Shown: in pieces, positions 34,356 to 43,184 of the stretch
How positions within the stretch are numbered: the first letter of the stretch is position 1
Layout: each line of letters starts with the position of its first letter
Translations under genes and position numbers: made by a program
Notes under the pieces: generated by a model
The model's database searches: none
What the model was told of the DNA's origin: nothing
Seen by the model: the letters and a program-made list of their open reading frames with translations, nothing else
Source of the DNA: Helicobacter jaachi
GTDB lineage: Bacteria > Campylobacterota > Campylobacteria > Campylobacterales > Helicobacteraceae
Length of the DNA stretch: 64,000 nt
Assembly: GCF_000763135.2 (NCBI RefSeq)
Contig: NZ_JRPR02000001.1
Coordinates: 558,001 to 622,000 of the forward strand
Reading direction: 5' to 3'

Positions 34356-35804
34356 TTAATCCTTTTGTGTTGGTATTTGGATAATAAATGCCGCTCCAAA
34401 GTATCCATTTCCCCATTGTTGATTTGATACATCAATACTGCCATTAAGCTGCCGCTCAATAATCTGCTTTGCCATATATAATCCCACGCCCGTGCCTACG
34501 GATTTGTGTTTGGTGGTGAAATAAGGCTCAAATACTTTTGTTTTATCTGCTAGATGAATGCCTCCAGCGTTATCCCGGACGCAAAGGGTGGTATTATATC
34601 CTAGCTTATCTAACGAAATTTCTATAAGGGGGTGCTTGAAATTGCTATCCTGCTGCATTTGGAGTGTTAGCGCGTCAATGGCGTTATTGATAAGGATTAA
34701 AATCACTTGTGTGAAGGAGTTTTGATAGCCATTAATTTTAATATGTGGGGCTTTAATTTGCACATCAACCCTAATAGCATATTCTTTCAACTGTTCTTTA
34801 AGCAGCTCGATAGAATCTGCAATGCTTTGGGCTAGCTCAAATGGCTCTGTATTTGTATCAGGGCGAAAGAAATTGCGGAAATTTTCAATGGTATTTGACA
34901 TTTCTGTGGCAATTTTCATACCATATTGGGTTTGCTGTAGCACAAAATCATCATCAAGCTTTTTTTGCAACACTTTGCTTTTAAAGCTTTGAATAAGCAC
35001 CATAAGTGAGTTGAGCGGCTGGCGCCATTGGTGTGCGATATTTTGTATCATCTCCCCCATAGACGCAAGGCGCGCTTGCTGATACATAATCAAATCTTTT
35101 TGGCGATTTTGTTCCACCTCATATTCGATAGATTTTTGCAAATTAGCATTAAGTGTTTGCAGCTCTTTAGTTTTAGAATCTACAAGCTGCTTTAAAAGCA
35201 AATGATTAGTATTAATAGACTGCCGAATGGAGAGCGCTAGAATAATAATTGTGGCGATAACAATAAACATAAAAATAGCTAGCACGATAAAGGTATTAGC
35301 ATATAAAGAATCGGTAATATCTTTATCAAAATATGCAATATCAAAGGAGTTTAGAATCTGCTCTTCAAGCAGGCCAGTGATATTCTCCACATTAAAGCTA
35401 ATAAAAGCCTCATCAATAGATTCTATAATCATCTGCTCTTTGGCTAAAAGATGTTGGATATGCTCATAATCTTGGGGCTTAAAGGTCTTAGCATACCATT
35501 TGCGTAATTGACTAATGGGCATATCTTGTTTTTTAGTAAGATTATACATTTTATACTGCTCCCACATCGCAAGGAGTTCAGGGAGGCTTTCTGGTGAGAT
35601 ATTATGCGTTTTATTAAGTAAATTAAGCGTATGCATATTGTAATTTTGCGGCGCGTTAATATCAAACTCACTTTTTAGCCCCATAAGCGCGAGTAACCCC
35701 ACACTTGCCACAAGTGCAAACCCCACGACAATAATCCATACAAGGATAGTAGTTTGGGCTTGAAAGGAAGTTTTATTGATAAAATGCAAAAGGACATTTC
35801 TCAT
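34356..35804 (-). CDS. Sensor histidine kinase
   Basis: The 482-residue protein has two membrane helices (about 17-42 and 170-193) around a periplasmic sensor region of about 125 residues with no recognised domain. A coiled linker follows, then the H box ASMGEMIQNIAHQWRQPLNSL, N box LINNAIDAL, G1 VRDNAGGI, F box FEPYFTTK and G2 GTGVGLYMAKQII. It should autophosphorylate on the HQWRQPL histidine and pass phosphate to the adjacent response regulator. The gene follows the 484-residue unknown after 53 bases and may belong to the uvrC operon. Confidence 0.88.
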   Translation of the reverse strand: MRNVLLHFINKTSFQAQTTILVWIIVVGFALVASVGLLALMGLKSEFDINAPQNYNMHTLNLLNKTHNISPESLPELLAMWEQYKMYNLTKKQDMPISQLRKWYAKTFKPQDYEHIQHLLAKEQMIIESIDEAFISFNVENITGLLEEQILNSFDIAYFDKDITDSLYANTFIVLAIFMFIVIATIIILALSIRQSINTNHLLLKQLVDSKTKELQTLNANLQKSIEYEVEQNRQKDLIMYQQARLASMGEMIQNIAHQWRQPLNSLMVLIQSFKSKVLQKKLDDDFVLQQTQYGMKIATEMSNTIENFRNFFRPDTNTEPFELAQSIADSIELLKEQLKEYAIRVDVQIKAPHIKINGYQNSFTQVILILINNAIDALTLQMQQDSNFKHPLIEISLDKLGYNTTLCVRDNAGGIHLADKTKVFEPYFTTKHKSVGTGVGLYMAKQIIERQLNGSIDVSNQQWGNGYFGAAFIIQIPTQKD

Positions 35805-35857
35805 AGGCTAACCTTTAGTTTTAAATTTTTAACCTCTAATTTTAAGCCCTTAAAGCC

Positions 35858-37312
35858 CTACACAAGCTCTCTGCCATTGGCTAAAGCCTCACTTAGCGCG
35901 CGTGTGAGCAAGTCATATTGCAAAAATCGCTCTTTATTTTTCTTAAGTGAATAGCTAATCTGCTCTTGGAGCGTCTCTTGGGAGTTTAGCAGCTTAAGAT
36001 GTTGGTTATTTAAATCTGCTAGTGTGCTTTGTATCTGCTCTAAATGATTAAGCACATTAGATTTATTAAGAATAAGCGCATTTATGTCATTTGTTAGCTC
36101 ATCAATATGCTCTTTGGGCGATTTTTTATCCACCAAAGTGCGCAGCTGCCTATTTTGAGATTCTAGCAAATCTTGATAGGAGCTATCTTTTGTCATACAC
36201 TCTTTTTTCTCTGCTTCATTTTGGGCAATTTGTGTGGTGATGCTATGGATTTGCTCGCTTAATGTATCAGCTTGCTTTTGCATACGCTCGATGTCAAATT
36301 CCACATTCATTTTATTTTTTAGCACTTCTTTAATGCGCGGCATAGTCCAGGTATTACCATTACTATCAATAATGCTTGGCTTTTTGAAAGTATCATGGTG
36401 TAGTGTAATGGGCGCGCCATTATAAAACTCAATGAATGCTGTGGCATTTGCATTATCTTTAGCGCATAGTTCTAAAAGCTCCTTTGCTACCACTTCAAAC
36501 ATCACCCACGCGTATTTCTGCACTAATCCCATACAATAAATACTCTTTGCTAGAGAATCTACCTCACTAATATGCAGACTTTCAAGATACACGCGCAGTT
36601 TTTGAATGGCAAAAAAGCTAAAGCGCTCATTAAAGCTTAAATTATCAATACTAGTTAAATCAATATCATTATGCAAAATATTAAGTGTATTTTGCACGAT
36701 AAGTGATTGGATATTGGTGGTTAAAAGCGCGTTATCAAGGGCTTTTTTATCATCATTATTTAGCACATTAATATGCGAGCTAGAATTGATTTTGCGAATT
36801 TCGCTATTAATTTTTACAATCTCATAATCAAATTGAGAAACTTTAAGATGACCATCTTTAAAAAACAGCGCATCGCGCGGCTGTATGCCAAAGACCTGCC
36901 TTAATGCAGCCTTGAGCGCATCTCTTTTTGCGCTTGTTTGTAAATCAAGCATAGAATCTGCAAAATTACAAAGCGCTTTAAAGTCCTCATCTGCAGGTGC
37001 TTTAGGATTAAAATGGGGCATTTTATCTTTTAAAAAATTATAAATGCGCTGCACATACAGATTGTGTGTAGGATTTTTAATGCGCGTAATAACTTGCAAT
37101 TGGTGTTTATCATAATGCACAAAGCAGCCTAGCCCACATTGATTATAAAAATGCAAAATGCCCATACGAATGTCATTTTCCATTTGCGGATTAGATTCTA
37201 ATAGCTCAAATAGCGCCTTTTGACTAGCAAGCTTAGCCTCTGTCACATTAATATGCTGCGCAAAGCTTTCATGCAAAATACGCAAAGTCTCATCATAAAT
37301 AGAGCGATTCAT
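35858..37312 (-). CDS. Unknown protein with C-terminal coiled coil
   Basis: I do not recognise this 484-residue protein. Residues 1-320 look like a folded, mixed alpha/beta part (FYNQCGLGCFVHYDKHQL, WVMFEVVAKELLELC, NGAPITLHH). Residues 330-465 form a long coiled coil (RMQKQADTLSEQIHSITTQ, NKSNVLNHLEQIQSTLADL). No signal peptide or membrane segment is seen. The start overlaps the uvrC stop by TAATG, so it is probably co-translated with uvrC, and it precedes the histidine kinase. A link to DNA repair or signalling is only context. Confidence 0.75.
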   Translation of the reverse strand: MNRSIYDETLRILHESFAQHINVTEAKLASQKALFELLESNPQMENDIRMGILHFYNQCGLGCFVHYDKHQLQVITRIKNPTHNLYVQRIYNFLKDKMPHFNPKAPADEDFKALCNFADSMLDLQTSAKRDALKAALRQVFGIQPRDALFFKDGHLKVSQFDYEIVKINSEIRKINSSSHINVLNNDDKKALDNALLTTNIQSLIVQNTLNILHNDIDLTSIDNLSFNERFSFFAIQKLRVYLESLHISEVDSLAKSIYCMGLVQKYAWVMFEVVAKELLELCAKDNANATAFIEFYNGAPITLHHDTFKKPSIIDSNGNTWTMPRIKEVLKNKMNVEFDIERMQKQADTLSEQIHSITTQIAQNEAEKKECMTKDSSYQDLLESQNRQLRTLVDKKSPKEHIDELTNDINALILNKSNVLNHLEQIQSTLADLNNQHLKLLNSQETLQEQISYSLKKNKERFLQYDLLTRALSEALANGRELV

Positions 37313-39183
37313 TATTGTGCTTTTGGTTTATTTTGCTTGCGCGATAGAATCTGCGCAATTTGCTCTTGTGAGGCTTCTTGTATAGCCTTAAATGTGCCAA
37401 AATAATCTAATAGTCTTTTTATTTGGGCTTTGGTGTATGATGTATCATTCATAGTTTGTGCCTTTTGTATGTCTTTTTGCTTTTTGTGGCGATGATAGCT
37501 AATAGCATATCTATGCACTTCATCGCGGAGTTTTTGGCAGAATTGTAATCTTTTATCATTTGCTTTTAGTTTAAATTCTCCCTTTTGTGTGCGTAATATA
37601 TCAAGCGCACTGCCCTTAGCGCGATATGCCCTAGCATTATGCTTCATTTTTGCAATGGCCACCACATCTACATTTGCGCCCACACTTTTTAAAATATCAA
37701 GCGCTATATTTATCTGCGCCCTGCCTCCATCAAGCAGCCACAAATCAGGTGGAGGATTAGATTCAAAGCTTTTTGCGCGGCGGGAGAGCATTTCTTGCAT
37801 TTGGGTGTATTCATCACTACCACAAAGCTCATATCGGCGGTATTTTGCGCGGATAAAATTATTATTTTCATACACCACCATACCGCCTACATTGTGCGCG
37901 CCGCTGTGATGAGAGGTATCAAATACTTCAATACTATAAGGAATTTGATTTAGGGCTAAAAGCTCTTTTAGATTAAGCAATGCCTTTAGCTCCTCATTAT
38001 GCTGCTGTGCGTGTAGGCGTAGGATTTCAAGAGCATTTTTATGCGCTAAAAGTAATAAATCTTTTTTCTTGCCCTTTTGGGGTTGGATAATTTTTAGGCG
38101 ACTTTGCGTTTGTTTTTGGAGTAGCGCTTGTAAAGAGGGCAAATCATCAAATGCAAAAAAAGGGATTAAAATTTCTTGCGGAGGCAAGGGCAGGGGCATT
38201 TTGTAGCGATTAAGTAGTGCTTGTGTGTAAAGCTCTGGGAGATTATGGGTTTGTATATCTTGGTGAAGTAGCGCAAAATCACTAGAGACAATGCGTCCAT
38301 TGCGCACAAAAAGCGTCATTAAAATATGTGAATGCTGAGCAGATTTATGGTTAGATTCTGTATTTTTAGATTCTATAGAATCTAAATGCACGCCAGCGAG
38401 TATAAACACATCATAATCGCCACTTCGCATATCAACTATAGATTGATTTTTCATCTGCGTAATCTTGTGGATTCTATCGCGCATTTTAGCGGCTTCTTCA
38501 AATTGCAGATTCTGTGCAAGGGCTTGCATTTTAGAATCTAAAATATCTATAAGCTCTCTTTTATCCTCAATAAGTGCAATGCCTTTAGCAATAGTTTTGG
38601 CATATGCTTGTGGTGAAATTTTATTTTCGCAAGGAGCTGGGCATTTATTGATTTGATGAAAGATGCAAGCCTTCTTCCCATGCAGGCAAGATTTTTTCTG
38701 CACAAGAGGCAAAGTCTCATATAAGCTTTCAAGCAGCTCTCTAGCCCCGCTCACAAAGGGACCAAAATACTCAATCTCATTTGATTTAAGCACTTGGCGC
38801 GTGAGTTCAAAGCGTGGGTAGGGTAGGGATTTATCGACATAAATATATGGATAGGTTTTATCATCGCGCAGGAGGATATTGTATTTGGGTTTTAAGCTTT
38901 TAATGAGTGAATTTTCAAGTATAAGCGCATCTTGCTCATTACTAGTAAGCAGCGTGTGAATGCGCGCAATTTGGGACACCATAAGGCTTATGCGCTGGCT
39001 TAAATTTGCCTTTGGAGCGATGGTGTTATGAGTTAGGCTAAAGTAGCTTTTTATGCGATTTTTGAGATTTTTTGCCTTGCCCACATAGAGCAGATTCTCA
39101 AATTTATCAAAATATTGATAAATGCCTGCACTGCTAGGCAAGTTGCGTATATGCTCTAGGAGATTGTAGGCATTATTGCTCAT
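37312..39183 (-). CDS. uvrC: Excinuclease ABC subunit C
   Basis: UvrC makes both incisions in nucleotide-excision repair. The 623-residue protein has the GIY-YIG domain (SSAGIYQYFDKFENLLYVGK, KNLKNRIKSYF), a cysteine cluster (CLHGKKACIFHQINKCPAPC), the UVR helix LQFEEAAKMRDRI, the RNase H-like nuclease (IEVFDTSHHSGAHNVGGMVV, WLLDGGRAQIN) and a helix-hairpin-helix tail (IKRLLDYFGTFKAIQEAS). Its start overlaps the DUF721-like gene by 11 bases and its stop overlaps the next gene. Confidence 0.95.
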   Translation of the reverse strand: MSNNAYNLLEHIRNLPSSAGIYQYFDKFENLLYVGKAKNLKNRIKSYFSLTHNTIAPKANLSQRISLMVSQIARIHTLLTSNEQDALILENSLIKSLKPKYNILLRDDKTYPYIYVDKSLPYPRFELTRQVLKSNEIEYFGPFVSGARELLESLYETLPLVQKKSCLHGKKACIFHQINKCPAPCENKISPQAYAKTIAKGIALIEDKRELIDILDSKMQALAQNLQFEEAAKMRDRIHKITQMKNQSIVDMRSGDYDVFILAGVHLDSIESKNTESNHKSAQHSHILMTLFVRNGRIVSSDFALLHQDIQTHNLPELYTQALLNRYKMPLPLPPQEILIPFFAFDDLPSLQALLQKQTQSRLKIIQPQKGKKKDLLLLAHKNALEILRLHAQQHNEELKALLNLKELLALNQIPYSIEVFDTSHHSGAHNVGGMVVYENNNFIRAKYRRYELCGSDEYTQMQEMLSRRAKSFESNPPPDLWLLDGGRAQINIALDILKSVGANVDVVAIAKMKHNARAYRAKGSALDILRTQKGEFKLKANDKRLQFCQKLRDEVHRYAISYHRHKKQKDIQKAQTMNDTSYTKAQIKRLLDYFGTFKAIQEASQEQIAQILSRKQNKPKAQ

Positions 39184-39643
39184 TTTGGCTATCCCACTGG
39201 CGTTTAATGCTTACACGCAGGGCTTCTATTTTATCAAATATTATAGAATCTGTGGCAAGATTTATAAACTCTCCATTAGAATGCTCATAATATCTTTGTA
39301 TGCTTTTTAGCTCTATTTTAGGCTTTAGAATGTGGCTTGGCACATAGGCGCGTATTTTTTGTATGCTAGAGAGTGTGGGGAAAGTCTGTTTATGCTGCCT
39401 TAAAGTCTCTATTATGTGTTTATGTTTATAATGATTAAATTCCGCGCACAAGGCTTGATGCTTAAAAGCAAAGAGGAGCTGCTCATTTTTTATAGTAAGA
39501 AAGAGAATCTGCTCTTTTTCAAGGGGAGTAAGACACATATTTTTAAAGCGTGCTAGCTCATCTTGCTCTAAAAGTTTATGGGCAAGGAGCGGATAATCCT
39601 GCTTAAGATGGGAGAATATATGTTGCATAGTTTTTGTTTTCAT
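39173..39643 (-). CDS. DUF721/DciA-like protein
   Basis: The 156-residue product has a central part, FLTIKNEQLLFAFKHQALCA, and IIETLRQHKQTFPTLSSIQK, resembling DUF721 (DciA-type) proteins of epsilonproteobacteria, which elsewhere assist replicative helicase loading. The match is by eye and weak. It is basic and has no membrane segment. The start at 39643 (or ATG at 39628) lacks a good ribosome-binding site and lies antisense to the first codons of the lipoprotein gene on the other strand. Overlap with uvrC suggests co-transcription. Confidence 0.55.
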   Translation of the reverse strand: MKTKTMQHIFSHLKQDYPLLAHKLLEQDELARFKNMCLTPLEKEQILFLTIKNEQLLFAFKHQALCAEFNHYKHKHIIETLRQHKQTFPTLSSIQKIRAYVPSHILKPKIELKSIQRYYEHSNGEFINLATDSIIFDKIEALRVSIKRQWDSQNEQ

Positions 39644-39826
39644 AGCGTGATTTTAGCATATTTAGTATTTATTTTTAGCGGCTGCGGATACAAAGCTCCG
39701 CCATTTTACAAACAAGCGCCAAGCCAATCTCAAGAGGTAATAACACAGGATAATCCAACCCAAAAAAAGATACTTTTTCAAGGGATAGATTCTACACCCT
39801 CACCCACGCAAGAAACACAGGAGTAG
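39620..39826 (+). CDS. Small lipoprotein, LptM-like
   Basis: The 68-residue product starts MLHSFCFHSVILAYLVFIFS and has a lipobox ending in GC at about residue 17-21, followed by GYKAPPFYK, which recalls LptM (YifL) lipoproteins (CGxKGPLYxP) that assist LptD maturation. The rest is polar and proline-rich. I chose the ATG at 39620 after GGGAG; earlier ATGs at 39608 or 39578 would extend it antisense into the neighbouring gene. It is followed by nadB after four bases, so they are probably one transcript. Function is inferred from a short motif only. Confidence 0.6.
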   Translation: MLHSFCFHSVILAYLVFIFSGCGYKAPPFYKQAPSQSQEVITQDNPTQKKILFQGIDSTPSPTQETQE

Positions 39827-39830
39827 CATA

Positions 39831-41273
39831 ATGGGACAATATGATGTAATCATTATAGGCGCAGGAGTAGCTGGACTTTACTGCGCGCAAGCCTTACCGC
39901 CGCATTTAAAAGTGCTTATTTTATGTAAATCACAGCCATGGGAGTGCAATACTTTTTACGCACAAGGGGGCATTAGTATCGCAAAAGATAACAAAGACAT
40001 TCCCCTGCATATACAAGATACGCTCCTAGCAGGCGCGCAGTTAAATAACCCAAAATGCGTAGAGATGCTTATAGAGCAGAGCGCTCCTATTCTTAGTGAG
40101 CTTATCAAAAATGGCTTTTTGCTTGATAGAGATGAGCAAGGCAAGCTGCTCTATGCCAAAGAGGGCGGGCATTCAAAGGCTAGAATTGTGCATGCTGGCG
40201 GCGATGCCACAGGGCGCAATCTACACACGCACTTAATTGGCAATCTCCGTGCCACATTGTGGAAAAACGCCGAAGTGGTGGATTTGCTTATTGAAGAGGA
40301 TAAGTGCTTTGGCGTTTGTGTGCAGACAAAGCTAGGTTTGCATAATTTATATGCTCATCATATTGTTATTGCTAGCGGAGGTGTGGGGGGATTATTTAAG
40401 TATCACACTAATGCTAACACCATAAGCAGCGATTTGCATGGCATTATTTTGGAGCATAATCTTGCTTTGCAAGATATGGAAATGCTGCAGTTTCACCCCA
40501 CAGCCTATGTGAGCAATCCACAAGCGAGAAAATACCTTATCTCTGAGGCTGTGCGCGGAGAGGGTGGCATTATCGTAGATAGAGATGGCAAGCGATTTTT
40601 ATTTGATTATGACAAGCGCGGTGAGCTAGCCCCACGCGATATTGTGGCGCGTGGGATTATGGATTATTGCTTGAAAAATAAGCAAGAAGCATTTTTAGAT
40701 TTAAGCGCTTTTGATTTAGAGGGGTTTAGGCGGCGCTTTCCTAATATTTATCGTGATTTAAGCACCTTTAAACTTAATATTCCTTATGAAAAAATCCCAT
40801 TTTCACCGGCGTTTCACTACTCAATGGGCGGCATTGCTGTAGATGAAAAAGGGCTTGTAAAAACTATGAGTAACCTCTATGCCATAGGTGAATGTGCCTG
40901 CAATGGCGTGCATGGGGCAAATCGCCTCGCGTCTAATTCTCTGCTAGAAGGGCTTGTCTTTGGTAAAATTGTAGCTAATCATATCGCAAATAATCCCACG
41001 CATACGCCTATTAGGCATTTTCCGCTATGCGATGAGGTGTTAGAAAAAGAAGGCGATGTGCGGCTTAAGAATGTGCTGCGCGATATTATGTGGGATAAGG
41101 TAGGCATTATCCGCTCACAAAGTGGGCTAGATTCTGCATTGGGTGGGATTGAAGTGATGTTAGAATCTAATATCGGGCGTATGCTGCGTTTGCGCCTGCT
41201 TGTAGCAAGAAAGATTATTCAATCCGCCCTTGCGCGTAAAAGTAGTCTAGGTGCGCATTTCCGCATTGATTAG
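39831..41273 (+). CDS. nadB: L-aspartate oxidase
   Basis: NadB oxidises aspartate to iminoaspartate, the first step of de novo NAD synthesis. The 480-residue protein has the FAD-binding start VIIIGAGVAGLYCAQALP, NTFYAQGGISIA, EGGHSKARIVHAGGDATGR, LQFHPTAYV, and FSPAFHYSMGGIAVDEKG with ANRLASNSLLEGLVFG. These separate it from fumarate reductase flavoproteins. It is slightly shorter than E. coli NadB. NadD, another NAD enzyme, is at 1849. Confidence 0.95.
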   Translation: MGQYDVIIIGAGVAGLYCAQALPPHLKVLILCKSQPWECNTFYAQGGISIAKDNKDIPLHIQDTLLAGAQLNNPKCVEMLIEQSAPILSELIKNGFLLDRDEQGKLLYAKEGGHSKARIVHAGGDATGRNLHTHLIGNLRATLWKNAEVVDLLIEEDKCFGVCVQTKLGLHNLYAHHIVIASGGVGGLFKYHTNANTISSDLHGIILEHNLALQDMEMLQFHPTAYVSNPQARKYLISEAVRGEGGIIVDRDGKRFLFDYDKRGELAPRDIVARGIMDYCLKNKQEAFLDLSAFDLEGFRRRFPNIYRDLSTFKLNIPYEKIPFSPAFHYSMGGIAVDEKGLVKTMSNLYAIGECACNGVHGANRLASNSLLEGLVFGKIVANHIANNPTHTPIRHFPLCDEVLEKEGDVRLKNVLRDIMWDKVGIIRSQSGLDSALGGIEVMLESNIGRMLRLRLLVARKIIQSALARKSSLGAHFRID

Positions 41274-41282
41274 AATCTAAAT

Positions 41283-42470
41283 TTAATCAATGCAGTGGCT
41301 TACAAATTTTGAGAAATTATCAATAATTAAGCCACCTTTGCGAAAGCCTAGCCCGCAAGATTCATAGGCAAAAAACACATTAGGTTGATAAAATGCGCCA
41401 TTGTGGCCATTAAGCTCATAAAAGGCTTGATAAAGGGGTTTGTGATTAGTGTATATGCCCTCTTTAGATTCTATAATATTACCCTGCACATCGCTAATAG
41501 CGACATTTGCGCCTTCTCTACCAAAGGCGGGTTTGCACACTTGTTTATGAAAGGGCAGCATAGAATCTGCTAGTGGCTCAAAGCTCGCAGGGAGCAAGAG
41601 CGGGTGATTAGGGAATAAATCCCATAGAATCTTTAGCATTCTTTTGCTTTGAAATAAAAGCGTATAAGCAGGATTTAGAAAAATCGTATTGTGATTTTGC
41701 ATCATTTCACTCATTAAAAGCGCGAGTTCAGGCTCATCAATAGCGACATTCTCCCACGGGATAAGCTTAAATAAAAATTCATAATTCACCCCCTCAAAGC
41801 TTACCCCCTCACTTGCTGAAAAGCTCACTTTATCAATAGGTGCAAACTCGCTTCTAAAGCCAGATTCTCTAGCGATATATTCTAAAAAACGCGTGGTGGT
41901 AATATCCTCTATAGAATCTGTCATACTTGAAAATAAAATCCCCCAGCCCTCATACAGCTCATCAAAGCGCGAGACATCTTCGCTCAAAGTAATTAATCGC
42001 TTAAAATTATCGCTCAAAGCATTGTGGATATTATTAAATTGCGCGCTTTCATCAAGGTGATTGTATTTGAGGATTGCCCATTGCAAAAGTGCGCTTTCAT
42101 AAAGCATAGTGGGCGTATCAGCGTTAAATTCAAGTAGTTTTATAGGCTTACCATTAAGCCCGCCTGCTAAGTCAAATCGCCCATACAAATGCCAGTGTAT
42201 ATCCTCCTCCCAACTTTGTTTAATCGCGCCAATAAGGCTAGGAGGAATATCTAGCTCAAAAAATAAATCATGCTCTATCACATACTCTCCAGCCTCCACA
42301 TACATATCATAGAGCGTATTGCCAGCCTCATAGAATGCTTCTGCTTCATCTTGTGTGATGTGGATAAGTTCATCACTCACATACGCGCTATTGTCGCTAT
42401 CTGTGTGCCATTGCAAGCCCATAGATTCTAAAGCGGCGTTATTTGGGACTGAAAGTGTTGAGAGTTTCAT
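41283..42470 (-). CDS. Glutathionylspermidine-synthase-like ATP-grasp protein
   Basis: The 395-residue protein matches the GSP synthase C-terminal (ATP-grasp) family: HWHLYGRFDLAGGL, KLLEFNADTPTMLYESAL, NHPLLLPASFEPL, CKPAFGREGANVAI and FYQPNVFFAYESCGLGFRKGG. It lacks the N-terminal amidase of E. coli GspSA, so it resembles YgiC/YjfC or the H. pylori homologue. In this family the product is uncertain; ligation of an amine to a carboxylate is likely. It is upstream of a UPF0323 lipoprotein in the same order I recall from H. pylori. Start follows AAAGGAGC. Confidence 0.85.
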   Translation of the reverse strand: MKLSTLSVPNNAALESMGLQWHTDSDNSAYVSDELIHITQDEAEAFYEAGNTLYDMYVEAGEYVIEHDLFFELDIPPSLIGAIKQSWEEDIHWHLYGRFDLAGGLNGKPIKLLEFNADTPTMLYESALLQWAILKYNHLDESAQFNNIHNALSDNFKRLITLSEDVSRFDELYEGWGILFSSMTDSIEDITTTRFLEYIARESGFRSEFAPIDKVSFSASEGVSFEGVNYEFLFKLIPWENVAIDEPELALLMSEMMQNHNTIFLNPAYTLLFQSKRMLKILWDLFPNHPLLLPASFEPLADSMLPFHKQVCKPAFGREGANVAISDVQGNIIESKEGIYTNHKPLYQAFYELNGHNGAFYQPNVFFAYESCGLGFRKGGLIIDNFSKFVSHCID

Positions 42471-42542
42471 ATTTGCTCCTTTTGTCTTCTAAAAATAAAA
42501 GCAGGCATTCAATTTGTATGCAACTACGCAAGAGGATAGAAT

Positions 42543-43157
42543 CTAGCCGCCATAGCTTTGATTTGTCTTGCCCGCACTGCTTGTGTTATTCCCACCAAAA
42601 AAGCCGCTTTTGCCGCTACTAGATTTTGCGCTGCTCGTGGTTGATTTGGTATTATTAAAGCTATTTTTGCTTCGCTCATAGGCTTGAGGGGATTTGTAGT
42701 TGCGCTGCGCGTTGGCTTGATAGTTAGGATTATTAAAGAGTTTATTGCCAATATAGCTACCTAAAATCGCTCCGGCTGCACTTGCTAAAATCGCTCCACC
42801 AAGTCCTAAACCACCGCCACTAGGGTTTGTAAGCTCACTTGTGCCATTATCAATTTTTACTTCCTCTTGCTTAATGAGTTCATCAACTTCCTCTTGCGTG
42901 AGCATACGCTCTTGGCCATTTTTGTCTTTAAGCACTACGCGTGTTTGCTCGCTTGGATACTCCTCAAGCACTTTATAGCTGCCATCTGCTTGCTCCTCTA
43001 TGATCACAAATGCTCCATTTTTTTGGCTATTTTGCAGTGCGGCATTGAGTTCATTATTATTCTTGCCCTGCTCGCAGCCATTAAGGGCAAATATCGCCAT
43101 AACGCCAAGTCCCCCCACCATAGCATAATTTTTAATCGTGCGAATATGCTTCATCAT
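42543..43157 (-). CDS. UPF0323-family lipoprotein
   Basis: The 204-residue product has an N-terminal hydrophobic segment ending in a lipobox (MAIFALNGC) and the UPF0323 features QNSQKNGAFVIIEEQADGSY and ERMLTQEEVDELIKQEEVKID. A glycine-rich membrane-like stretch (GGAILASAAGAILGSYIGNK) follows, then a Ser/Asn/Gly-rich tail. UPF0323 is known mainly from Helicobacter and Campylobacter and has no assigned function. AAAGGAGC lies before the start. Confidence 0.85.
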   Translation of the reverse strand: MMKHIRTIKNYAMVGGLGVMAIFALNGCEQGKNNNELNAALQNSQKNGAFVIIEEQADGSYKVLEEYPSEQTRVVLKDKNGQERMLTQEEVDELIKQEEVKIDNGTSELTNPSGGGLGLGGAILASAAGAILGSYIGNKLFNNPNYQANAQRNYKSPQAYERSKNSFNNTKSTTSSAKSSSGKSGFFGGNNTSSAGKTNQSYGG

Positions 43158-43184
43158 CGCTCCTTTGTGAAAAAATAAATATCA

